Origin: Anatilimnocola aggregata
GTDB taxonomy: Bacteria > Planctomycetota > Planctomycetia > Pirellulales > Pirellulaceae
DNA: 64,000 bases
Assembly: GCF_007747655.1 (NCBI RefSeq)
Contig: NZ_CP036274.1
Location: 5,456,001 to 5,520,000 of the forward strand
Reading direction: 5' to 3'
In this document: in pieces, positions 36,240-44,949 of the stretch
Layout of the letters: each line of letters begins with the position of its first letter
Position numbering within the stretch: position 1 is the first letter of the stretch
Position numbers and translations under genes: made by a program
The notes under the pieces: model-generated
What the model was told of the DNA's origin: nothing
Database searches by the model: none
What the model saw: only the letters and a program-made list of their open reading frames with translations

Positions 36240-37472
36240 ATGAAAATAGTCGCGCATTGCCGCTGGCTCCTCGCTCGCATCTGTCAGATGCTGCGCGCGA
36301 ATGCCATCGGCAGTCTGCTGGGCTGGGGAGTGCTTGGTTGGTGTGGCACCGCGACCGCGCAGCATGAAGTGGGGCGCTATCCGCAATCTGGGGTCGCCGG
36401 CGGATACCTGTCGATTCAGACTCAGCCCCGTTCGTTCACGCAGCCCAGCTACCTTTCAGAGGAGCATTATCCCGGCGGGATTCGGCTCGCTTCAGAATAC
36501 GAACAACCCGAGCGTTTACCACAGCCGAGCGCAGAATTATTGCAGCCCGTCAGCCCTGGTGCGGGCTACGTCGTGCCCGAGGGAATGGAGTTCGAAGAAG
36601 GAACCTACGACCCGCTCAATTTGCCCGAGGCCGCTGTCGTGGGGGGGACCGAGTACAACATCGATGGAACGCAGAAGTTAAGTCCCTATAAGAGCGGCTT
36701 CTTTCAGAAGCTATTCCTCTCGGCTGCCTGGCTCGGCGATGGTAACGATCCGACCGATTTGGGAATCACCGAAATTGAAACGGGGGTCACGGTAGCGCTT
36801 CCCGCGCCGATTCGCGACTGGCCGCTGTTCATTACGCCCGGTTACAACATGTACCTCATTTCCGACCCTGGCGGCACGCGCGACTTACCCCCGCGTTTAA
36901 ACACCGCATATCTCGATCTCACCTGGGCTCCCCTTTTTTTTCAACATCACCGCCTGCTCTTGTCGGTGGCCCCGAGCGTTTACTCCGATTTCGAAGCGCC
37001 CGCGTCCGATGGCTTTCGTGTTACCGGCAAGGCAATTTATGCTTGGGACTACGTGCCGGATCGCTTGCAGTTCGTGGCTGGCGTCCTTTACCTCAATCGC
37101 GATAACATCCGCGTGCTGCCGGCGGGTGGTGCCATCTGGAAGCCGACGCCGTATTTCAATTTCGAGTTGATATTTCCGAAGCCCAAGCTTGCGACGCGCG
37201 TGAATGTAGGTACCGGCTATGAAGACTGGGTGTTTGTGACCGCAGAGTTTGGTGGCAACACCTGGTCGATCCTGCGGGACGACGGCACGCCCGACAATGT
37301 TACGTGGCAGGACTATCGCCTGATGGGTGGTTACGAACGCCGCGTCGACGGTGGCGGTGGCTATCGACTGGAAGTGGGCTACGTCTTCGGCCGGAAGTTA
37401 GAATATTCTTCCGGCATTGGCAACTTCGACCCGCATAGCACGTTCATCATTCGGGGCGGCATTACGTTCTAA
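36240..37472 (+). CDS. Outer-membrane beta-barrel protein (DUF6268-like), copy 2
   Basis: A 410-residue paralogue of the preceding gene. The signal peptide is long (MKIVAHCRWLLARICQML to about TATAQ). Shared landmarks with copy 1 are LGDGNDPTDLGITEIETGV, PLFITPGYNMYL, YLNRDNIRVLPAGGAIWKP and GYVFGRKLEYSSG; it ends in RGGITF, again an aromatic C-terminus. It has a shorter linker than copy 1. The function is unknown. The gap to copy 1 is 68 bases, so both are likely expressed together. Confidence 0.8.
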   Translation: MKIVAHCRWLLARICQMLRANAIGSLLGWGVLGWCGTATAQHEVGRYPQSGVAGGYLSIQTQPRSFTQPSYLSEEHYPGGIRLASEYEQPERLPQPSAELLQPVSPGAGYVVPEGMEFEEGTYDPLNLPEAAVVGGTEYNIDGTQKLSPYKSGFFQKLFLSAAWLGDGNDPTDLGITEIETGVTVALPAPIRDWPLFITPGYNMYLISDPGGTRDLPPRLNTAYLDLTWAPLFFQHHRLLLSVAPSVYSDFEAPASDGFRVTGKAIYAWDYVPDRLQFVAGVLYLNRDNIRVLPAGGAIWKPTPYFNFELIFPKPKLATRVNVGTGYEDWVFVTAEFGGNTWSILRDDGTPDNVTWQDYRLMGGYERRVDGGGGYRLEVGYVFGRKLEYSSGIGNFDPHSTFIIRGGITF

Positions 37473-37598
37473 TCGCGACGTGCGAGTAGTCACTTCGCTC
37501 TTGACCGTGTAGCTCACATCCGGTACCGTCCGCCACCCAATGGGGATTGCCTCGCGCACGATGCGCTTCGGTATCACAGCTAGCAAATGAGGGTCGGC

Positions 37599-39497
37599 AT
37601 GACGCCGCACACTGCTCGCCAGTCGCTCTACAATCGCCGCGCCTTCCTGGCTGCCAGCCTTGGCAGCTTGGGGCTCGGTGCCATTTCTGGCTGCGCCAAT
37701 CCGCTCTTTCGTGGTCAATCGCCCGAAGTGGATTTGCCGGTTGAAGAAATCAAAGAGCGCAAGCTTGTTGGCGACTTCACGCGCCCTTGGGGCTTGAACT
37801 GGATCAAGGTCGAATCGGTCGCTCTCGTTACCGGGCTCGATAACACCGGCAGCGATCCACCTCCTTCCGAACAACGGCGACTGCTGATTGCCGAAATGCA
37901 ATCGCACGAAGTGCCGAACGCCGACAAAATTCTGGCTTCGCCCGCGACGTCGATGGTCATCGTCCGGGGCTATTTGCCACCCGGTGTGCAAAAAGGCGAT
38001 GCCTTCGATATTGAAGTCCGCACGCCCAAGAACAGTGAGACCACCAGCTTGTATGGCGGTTGGCTGATGCAGACTCGCCTGCGCCGTATGGAAGTCCTGG
38101 GGGGCGTGATTCGCACCGGCGATGTCGATGGTATCGGTCGCGGCAACGTGCTCATTAACGGTGTGATCACTGGCGAAAACGACAAGGTGAGCAAAGCGCG
38201 CGGGCGCGTGCTCGGTGGCGGTCTGGCCCTCGAATCGCGGCCTCTCGGGCTGATGCTCAGGCGCGAAGACGCTTCGATTCGCATTAGCACGCTGATTGGC
38301 AAAGCGATCAACACGCGCTTCAACACGATGGATCACGGGCAGAAGAAAGGTGTCGCCAAGCCGATGCGCGACAATTTCCTTGAGCTCGTTGTTTCGTCGC
38401 GATACAAGCACAATTTGGGGCGTTACCTGCGCGTTGTCCGCAATATCGTGTTGCAAGAGTCGGCGCTCGAAAAAACCGAACGGTTGCAAACTCTGGGTCG
38501 TAAAATCCAAGAACCCTCAGCAGCACCGCTGGCAGCCCTGCAGTTAGAAGCCATCGGTCGCGAAGGTGTCGATACGCTGAAGGCCGGCCTGACGAACAGC
38601 GATCCGGAAGTTCGCTTTTACGCCGCTGAGGCACTGGCTTATCTGGATGAAGCCGATGCCGCCGCGCCATTGGAACTGGCCGCGCGCGAATCGTCGGCCT
38701 TCCGCTGGCACGCACTGACCGCGCTGGCCTCGATGAATCAGCCCACCGCGTACGACGCGCTGAGCAATTTGCTTCACGCGCCAAGCATGGAAACCCGCTA
38801 CGGTGCCTTCCGCGCGCTCCGGTTGTATAACGCGGCCGACCCAGCGACGAAGGGGGAACTGCTCGAAGGGAAGTTCTACTATCACCTGGTGAGCACGACC
38901 GCTGAACCACTCGTCCACGTAACCCGCAGCAAACATCCGGAAGTGGTCCTCTTCGGTCATGAGCAGGCAATCAAGCCGCCGCAGTTTCTCAATTGCGGAA
39001 AGGCGATTCTCGTGAAGGGGCAGGCAGACGGTCAGATTAAGGTTTGCTGTTTCAAGCCATCGCTTCCGACTGGCGAAAGTCAGGATGTGACGGAATATTG
39101 CCCGCCGCTGCTCGATCAGTTGATTCGGACTGTCGTGCGCATGGGTGCCAGCTATGCCGACGTCGTTTCGATGCTCAAGGAAGCGCAAAAGCAGAATCTG
39201 CTGACTGCCCGGTTCGCTGTCGAGGCGCTCCCCGAGCCAGGCCGCAAGTATTATCGCGATGCCCACGACCCCACCGACCAGCCGCCAGCCGAAATGGTGG
39301 CCGAAGGGGATGAAACGGCAACTTCGGTCAGCAATACGGGCGTCGCGACGCCGGAACCGGAGCTCTATATCGACCGGCTGAGCCAGGACACCGAAAGCGA
39401 CCGTGAGGAGTCCGTCGACCAAACGTACATTGCGCCGGAATATCTCAAGAAACAACCCGGCGTTTTGGATAAACTGAATCCATTCTCGGGCAAGTAG
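37599..39497 (+). CDS. FlgI-like domain lipoprotein with HEAT repeats
   Basis: A 632-residue exported protein. It begins with YNRRAFLAASLGSLGLGAISGC, which has twin arginines (13-14) and a lipobox ending at Cys32. Residues about 60-290 resemble the flagellar P-ring protein FlgI (VESVALVTGLDNTGSDPP, MVIVRGYLPPGVQKGDAFDI, SLYGGWLMQTRLR). A HEAT-like region follows (SDPEVRFYAAEALAYLDEAD, SSAFRWHALTALASMNQPT) and an acidic C-terminal tail. It is not within the flagellar gene group and carries extra domains, so a structural role other than the P ring is likely. ATG 37599 follows GAGGG by five bases; ATG 37587 lacks a ribosome site. Confidence 0.8.
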   Translation: MTPHTARQSLYNRRAFLAASLGSLGLGAISGCANPLFRGQSPEVDLPVEEIKERKLVGDFTRPWGLNWIKVESVALVTGLDNTGSDPPPSEQRRLLIAEMQSHEVPNADKILASPATSMVIVRGYLPPGVQKGDAFDIEVRTPKNSETTSLYGGWLMQTRLRRMEVLGGVIRTGDVDGIGRGNVLINGVITGENDKVSKARGRVLGGGLALESRPLGLMLRREDASIRISTLIGKAINTRFNTMDHGQKKGVAKPMRDNFLELVVSSRYKHNLGRYLRVVRNIVLQESALEKTERLQTLGRKIQEPSAAPLAALQLEAIGREGVDTLKAGLTNSDPEVRFYAAEALAYLDEADAAAPLELAARESSAFRWHALTALASMNQPTAYDALSNLLHAPSMETRYGAFRALRLYNAADPATKGELLEGKFYYHLVSTTAEPLVHVTRSKHPEVVLFGHEQAIKPPQFLNCGKAILVKGQADGQIKVCCFKPSLPTGESQDVTEYCPPLLDQLIRTVVRMGASYADVVSMLKEAQKQNLLTARFAVEALPEPGRKYYRDAHDPTDQPPAEMVAEGDETATSVSNTGVATPEPELYIDRLSQDTESDREESVDQTYIAPEYLKKQPGVLDKLNPFSGK

Positions 39498-39539
39498 TTG
39501 CCCGCCCGCTCGTAACCCGTTTGTCGTGTTCGTCATCCC

Positions 39540-42500
39540 ATGCTCAAAGCGTTGGAAGTATTCGGCTTCAAAAGTTTCGCCGATCGTACGCGCTTCGAGT
39601 TTCCCCAGGGGATTACGGTGGTTGTCGGGCCGAATGGCTCGGGCAAGTCGAATGTTGTCGATGCCGTCAAATGGGTTCTCGGCGAACAATCGGCCAAGAG
39701 CTTGCGCGGCAAGGACATGGCCGACGTCATCTTCAAAGGCTCTGGCGGGGCCACAGGGCGTCGTCCGCTCAACACGGCCGAAGCGACGCTGATCTTCGAC
39801 AACACCGAGCGGCGTCTGCCGATCGATGCGCCCGAGGTGCATATCACGCGGCGAGTGTTTCGGGGCGGCGAAGGCGAGTATCTCATCAATCGCCAGCCCG
39901 CGCGGCTCAAAGACATCAAGGACATGTTTCGCGGTACCGGCGTGGGTGCCGATGCGTATAGCATTATCGAGCAAGGCCGCGTCGATAAGTTGCTCAATGC
40001 GTCGTCGAAAGATCGCCGCGCGATCTTCGAAGAAGCGGCTGGCATCAGTCGTTTCAAAGCCAAAAAGGTGGAAGCTCAGCGACGGCTGGAGCGGGTCGAT
40101 CAGAATCTGCTCCGCCTGACCGATATTGTCGAAGAAGTCGAAAACCGCCTGAAGACCGTGCGGAATCAGGCCGTCAAAGCCCGCCGCTATCGCGAACACA
40201 CCGAGCGCTTGCAGCAGTTGCGTACGCAAGTCGCCATGACCGACTGGCGGCGACTCACGGAAAAGCTGCGGGGCATCGAGCAGGATATCTTCGAGCGGCG
40301 TGAGCAATCGGAGACTGCTGCTGCCACGGCCGAACGACTTGAAGCTTCAATTCTGGAGTGCGACACTTCGCTAGCCGTTCGCACCGAAGAGATGCGGGCC
40401 GCGGATAATCGACTGGCCGCCAATCGAGAACAGATCTCGCTGCAAGAAGCGACCATTCGCGATCAGCGCGCTCGGAGTCAGGAACTGGCAGACGAAGCGG
40501 AGCAACATCGCCGCAATCTGGCCGCCATGCAGGAGCGAGCGGGCGACCTGGTCGAACGGCTGAAGCAGACCGAGGCCGAGTTTCATGCCGCGGAACTCAG
40601 CCATGCCGTGGTCGAAGAGCAGGCGACGACGCACGAGCAGCAAGCCGCCACACTAGCCGATTCGCACCGCCAGTTACACGAGCAAACCGAAGCTGCCCGC
40701 CGCGACTATTTGAGTCACGTGCAGTCTGCGGCCACGGTTCAAACCCAACTCAGCGGCCGGCAAACGACCTGGCAACAAGCGGCGACCCAAATCGACCTGC
40801 TCGCGCGACAGACCGAAGACTTGCTCGCTGCAGCTCAGTTGCTCGATGTGGAACTCGAGCAAGTGCGCCTTCGCGAACAGGCTTTTCAGCAAGAGCTAGA
40901 TACCCAGCATCGTCAGTTGGAGGCGGCCCAGCTTGAATTGGCCGACAATCGTCGACTGCATACATCGCGGACGCACGATGTCGCTCAACTCGTCGGCCGA
41001 CATCACGCCACCGAAGATCGTATTTCGGTACTCGAAGAGCTCGAGCGGAACTTCGAAGGTTTCGGTAGCGGCGTGCGCGAGATTCTGGATGCGGCCGTGG
41101 ATGCCACCGCAGCGCCCTGGGCGAAGGTGAAGGGGATCGTCGCCGACTTGATTCAAACCGAACTACAGCACGCCACCGTCATTGACGCCGCCCTCGGTGA
41201 ATCTGCTCAGCATGTGGTGCTGGAGTGTTCGAGCGAACAGGCCGCCGCAGTGCTGAAGCGAGCTCAGCAGGCTTCCAGCCGTGTAACGTTGCAGTTCACG
41301 AGCGAAGGAACTGATGCTGCGCCTTTGGCGAAGCATGCTTGGGAAACGGATCCAGCGATTCTCTCGCGACTCGATCGCTTGGTGACTTTTCCCCCAGCAG
41401 CCAAAGACCTGGCCGAACGGCTACTGGGGCAGACTTGGCTGGTGAAGAGTTTGGCCGATGCATTGCGCCTGGCCGCAATGGCCGCCCCTCATTGCCGATT
41501 TGTGACTAGCGATGGTGAAATTGCTGCCGCCGATGGAACGGTGACAGCTGGTGCACGACAGGCGGCGGCGAGCCTTGTTTCTCGTCGCAGTCAACTGCGT
41601 CACCTCAAAGACGACCTGTTGGTAATTCACGAGCAGATCACCAACGCCCAGCGCGAAACCGATCATCTGCGCGGCCTGGTCGAACTGCAGGACGAAGATG
41701 TCCGCAAGCTGGTGCTTGCCCGCTCAAACGCCAATGAGGGGCTGGCTGCCGAGCGCCAACGACTGGGGCAGTTGCAAGAGAGACTCGAACAGAATGAGCG
41801 CGAGCGCCAACAGGGAACCGCGCAGCGTAGCGAGTTAGTCGCGCAGCAAACACAATTGCAAAGCGAGATCGCCGCGTTTGAGAAACAACTCGCCACGCAC
41901 AAGTCGGCCATCGACGCTTACCAACAAACGGGCGAAGCTCAGCAACAACAGCTGCTGCGACTCGAACTCGACCGACAAGAAGCGTCTCGCCTGGCAACGG
42001 CTGCTCGCGTTGCCTTGGCTCGCAGCGAACAGAGATTGGAAGGCTTAAAGCACCGGTTGACGCAATTCGTCGACGATCAGGCTGAACGTGAACGGGCCGT
42101 CGCGCAAGTCGAACAACAGCTGCAGTCGTGTACCAGCCGGCATCAGGCCGCCGAGCAGACGATTGTCTCGGTGACCGCTGCCGTGGGCACGCTGTATGAC
42201 CAAAAGCAACTGCTCGAAGCCGACGCTGTCAAGCTGCGTGAAGCGCAGGCTGCCGCTCAATCGCAGCGACAACAACAGGCTGAAGAGTTGCAAAGCCTGC
42301 GCAAGGATGTGCGCAAGCTGGAAGAACAGTTACATCAATTGGAGTTGGGTGCCACGCAAGTCGGGCAGGAACGGACAACGCTCGCCGACCGGATGCGCGA
42401 GGACTACAACATCGACTTGTCCGGTGCAGACCAGGAGACTTCGGCCGAAGAAGAACTGGCCCGCGTGGAAGTCGAAGCCGAAATCGAATCGCTCCGCCGC

Positions 42501-43256
42501 AAGATTAATCAGATCGGAGCCGTGAATCTCGACGCGCTCGATGAACTCGACGATCTCGAATCTCGCTTCGGCACACTTTCTGGCCAGCATAAGGATTTGA
42601 CCGAGGCCAAGCAGGCTTTGGAGCGGATCATCGTCAAGATCAACGCCGATAGCCGACGACTGTTCCTCGATACGCTCGAAGCAATCCGCGTCAATTTCCA
42701 GGCGCTCTATCGCAAGGCCTTCGGCGGCGGCAAGGCAGACATCATCCTGGAAGAAGGGGTTGATGTGCTGGAATGCGGCGTCGAGATTATCGCGACTCCG
42801 CCAGGCAAACCTTCGTTCAACAATTCGTTACTCTCGGGCGGCGAAAAGGCCCTCACGGCGGTCTCGTTGCTGCTGGCAATCTTTCAGTTTCGCCCCAGCC
42901 CGTTCTGCATTCTCGACGAAGTCGACGCGCCCTTCGACGAAGCGAACATCGGCCGGTTCATCGACGTGCTTAAGGACTTTCTCGGCTGGACGCGATTTGT
43001 CGTCGTTACGCACAGCAAGAAAACGATGACTGCTGGCAACACGCTTTACGGCGTGACGATGCAAGAATCCGGCGTTTCGAAACGTGTCTCTGTCCGCTTT
43101 GAAGACGTCAGCGAGGATGGCGAAATTCGCCGCGAAGCCATCGAACGCTCTGCCGCTCAAGAGCGTGCCTCCCGCGCTGCCATTGCTGCCGAAGCTGCTG
43201 CCGACGACGAACTCGATGCCGACAATCTGCCCGCTGCAGAAGAAGATGCGGCGTAG
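39540..43256 (+). CDS. smc: Chromosome segregation protein SMC
   Basis: A 1238-residue condensin ATPase. Walker A is GPNGSGKSN (30-38); long coiled coils run about 170-500 and 680-1010; the hinge lies about 515-660 (FGSGVREILDAAVDATAAPW, LIQTELQHATVIDAALGE). The ABC signature LLSGGEKALTAVSLLLA is near residue 1098 and Walker B FCILDEVDAPFDE near 1122. It ends in an Ala/Glu/Asp-rich tail after the head. ScpA and ScpB genes are not nearby. It begins 42 bases after the FlgI-like gene. Confidence 0.97.
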   Translation: MLKALEVFGFKSFADRTRFEFPQGITVVVGPNGSGKSNVVDAVKWVLGEQSAKSLRGKDMADVIFKGSGGATGRRPLNTAEATLIFDNTERRLPIDAPEVHITRRVFRGGEGEYLINRQPARLKDIKDMFRGTGVGADAYSIIEQGRVDKLLNASSKDRRAIFEEAAGISRFKAKKVEAQRRLERVDQNLLRLTDIVEEVENRLKTVRNQAVKARRYREHTERLQQLRTQVAMTDWRRLTEKLRGIEQDIFERREQSETAAATAERLEASILECDTSLAVRTEEMRAADNRLAANREQISLQEATIRDQRARSQELADEAEQHRRNLAAMQERAGDLVERLKQTEAEFHAAELSHAVVEEQATTHEQQAATLADSHRQLHEQTEAARRDYLSHVQSAATVQTQLSGRQTTWQQAATQIDLLARQTEDLLAAAQLLDVELEQVRLREQAFQQELDTQHRQLEAAQLELADNRRLHTSRTHDVAQLVGRHHATEDRISVLEELERNFEGFGSGVREILDAAVDATAAPWAKVKGIVADLIQTELQHATVIDAALGESAQHVVLECSSEQAAAVLKRAQQASSRVTLQFTSEGTDAAPLAKHAWETDPAILSRLDRLVTFPPAAKDLAERLLGQTWLVKSLADALRLAAMAAPHCRFVTSDGEIAAADGTVTAGARQAAASLVSRRSQLRHLKDDLLVIHEQITNAQRETDHLRGLVELQDEDVRKLVLARSNANEGLAAERQRLGQLQERLEQNERERQQGTAQRSELVAQQTQLQSEIAAFEKQLATHKSAIDAYQQTGEAQQQQLLRLELDRQEASRLATAARVALARSEQRLEGLKHRLTQFVDDQAERERAVAQVEQQLQSCTSRHQAAEQTIVSVTAAVGTLYDQKQLLEADAVKLREAQAAAQSQRQQQAEELQSLRKDVRKLEEQLHQLELGATQVGQERTTLADRMREDYNIDLSGADQETSAEEELARVEVEAEIESLRRKINQIGAVNLDALDELDDLESRFGTLSGQHKDLTEAKQALERIIVKINADSRRLFLDTLEAIRVNFQALYRKAFGGGKADIILEEGVDVLECGVEIIATPPGKPSFNNSLLSGGEKALTAVSLLLAIFQFRPSPFCILDEVDAPFDEANIGRFIDVLKDFLGWTRFVVVTHSKKTMTAGNTLYGVTMQESGVSKRVSVRFEDVSEDGEIRREAIERSAAQERASRAAIAAEAAADDELDADNLPAAEEDAA

Positions 43257-43350
43257 GTTGCTTCGTGCCGGGCAGTTCTGCAACTAGAGCTTCGTTTTGT
43301 TACTGCGTACAATAGAGGCAGTAGGTTTAGAACACAAACGAGTCTTTGCT

Positions 43351-43974
43351 ATGTCACTTTTGGTATCGACCGACACCTCGCTTGAGCCGCTGATGCCGCC
43401 ATATCCGGTGCAGCGTTTCACGGTAGAGCAGTACCTTGAGATTGCCGCCGCAGAAGTCCTTGGTGACGAACGAGTGGAGCTCCTCGAAGGTTGGATCGTT
43501 CCCAAAATGGTCAGAAACTCGTTGCACGATGGAACGGTCGACTTAATCGAGCAACTCCTCCATAAGTTGCTGGCCGACGGGTGGTATGCCCGCAGTCAGA
43601 AGGCACTCGTCTCAGAGGACAGCGTTCCTGAACCCGACGTCGCCATTGTTCGGGGCACACCGCGGGACTATTTTTCAAAGCACCCGCAAGGATCGGACGT
43701 TGCAGTGGCCATTGAGGTCGCCGTTTCTTCGATCAATCGTGATCGTCGCAAAGCGAGTATCTATGCACGAGCTGGCGTAGCGGCGTATTGGATTGTGAAT
43801 CTGCAAGATCGATGTGTGGAAGTATTCGATTCTCTTCTCTCGAACGATGGCAAGGCACAATACAGTCGGCAACGAGTGCTGAAAGATGAAGAGCGGCTCG
43901 AAATTACACTCGACGGAAGAGAATGCAGCCTTACTTGCAACCAAGTTTTGCCTGAGCCTGTATCCGGTTCTTAA
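43351..43974 (+). CDS. Uma2 family endonuclease-like protein (DUF820)
   Basis: A 207-residue protein of the Uma2 family, a PD-(D/E)xK nuclease fold common in cyanobacteria and planctomycetes. Visible are FTVEQYLEIAAAEVLGDERVELLEGWIV with the motif 1 glutamates, the active-site blocks PEPDVAIVRG and AIEVAVSS, then RRKASIYARAGVAAYWIVNL. The biological role of the family is unclear; it is often encoded as isolated genes that may be remnants of mobile elements. ATG 43351 is chosen; the frame reaches 43297 upstream. It is convergent with the caspase-fold gene, 12 bases apart. Confidence 0.88.
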   Translation: MSLLVSTDTSLEPLMPPYPVQRFTVEQYLEIAAAEVLGDERVELLEGWIVPKMVRNSLHDGTVDLIEQLLHKLLADGWYARSQKALVSEDSVPEPDVAIVRGTPRDYFSKHPQGSDVAVAIEVAVSSINRDRRKASIYARAGVAAYWIVNLQDRCVEVFDSLLSNDGKAQYSRQRVLKDEERLEITLDGRECSLTCNQVLPEPVSGS

Positions 43975-43986
43975 ATGGTCCAACAA

Positions 43987-44949
43987 CTACTTACCCGCTG
44001 ACGACCGCGACAATTTCGCCAGTTGCACCAGAATGTGTTCGAGGCGGGTGAAGTAATCGGCTTCAGCGATATTCGCCTTGCTCGCCCGCAATTCAGCCAA
44101 TTCCTTTTCCAGCAGCTCGCGCTGCCTGCGAATCTCGGCGGGAATGGCTTGTTCTTTCTCACTGCGGACCAGCACGAACTGGCTCGCGAGAGAGCCATCG
44201 ACAGGCGCGCCGGCCTTCGTCTGTTTGACGACTCGCAGGCCTTGGAACCAGTCAGCGGGGGTGCCCAACCGATCGCCATTGTCATCGAGCAGCGCGTGCT
44301 CGGTCGCTAAGCGCGCTTCGCGCGCGTAGAACTCTCGCAGCTTGGCACTCGCGGCCAGGTAAGCCTCGAGCAGCGACGTCTGTTCATCCTTGTCGAGATC
44401 AGCTGCTGGGTCAGCAATGCTGGTGGAGAGAAACTCGCCAAAACGGGCGAAGTTATATTCGTGGCCGCTCTTGGTGGCGGTGATCACGACGCGCTGCGGA
44501 GCCGATAGCTCCGCCAAAAACGGGCCGCTGCACGACGAGCAATCGACCACAGCCACCGGCCCGGTCAGCGGTTTGAGCATCTCCTTGAGTTCAGTGGTGC
44601 TTAGATCGGGGCCACGCAGATTGAACCGTGCCGTCTTGCCATCGAAGGTGCCATGACCAATCAAGGCGAGCCAGATGGGGCCCACAGGCGACTTGGCAGC
44701 TAGCTCCTCCAGAGTTTGTTTCAACCGCTCGCGATCTGTGGTCTCGCCCGCGGAATCTAATCCAATCACGGTGCTGTGCAACTTGCCGCTCTTGCCAGCC
44801 GACGTCCACCGCTGGGCCCATTCACGAAAGGGCTGTTCGAATTCCTCTCCGCCGCTGGCACCCACAACGACGATCAACTGCTGGTCTTGGGCCAGAGTCA
44901 CATTCGTGCCGACCAAGAACAGCAGCAACGTGAACAGTGCAATACGCAT
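43987..44949 (-). CDS. Secreted caspase-fold (C13/clan CD-like) protein
   Basis: A 320-residue exported protein, last gene of the MoxR operon. After a signal peptide (MRIALFTLLLFLVGTNVTLA) comes a caspase-like core: LALIGHGTFDG (His99), then VAVVDCSSCSGPF with Cys137 and Cys140, one of which would be the nucleophile. A charged coiled coil follows (RRQRELLEKELAELRASKAN). The His-Gly and Cys blocks follow the order and spacing of clan CD peptidases. The start ATG shares one base with the stop of the upstream gene (TGATG). The substrate is unknown; it may process other operon products or exported proteins. Confidence 0.75.
   Translation of the reverse strand: MRIALFTLLLFLVGTNVTLAQDQQLIVVVGASGGEEFEQPFREWAQRWTSAGKSGKLHSTVIGLDSAGETTDRERLKQTLEELAAKSPVGPIWLALIGHGTFDGKTARFNLRGPDLSTTELKEMLKPLTGPVAVVDCSSCSGPFLAELSAPQRVVITATKSGHEYNFARFGEFLSTSIADPAADLDKDEQTSLLEAYLAASAKLREFYAREARLATEHALLDDNGDRLGTPADWFQGLRVVKQTKAGAPVDGSLASQFVLVRSEKEQAIPAEIRRQRELLEKELAELRASKANIAEADYFTRLEHILVQLAKLSRSSAGK

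Noticed and set aside
38544-40307. 587-residue open frame on the minus strand
   Set aside because: It crosses the FlgI-like and smc genes in antisense and has no signal, domain or ribosome site.
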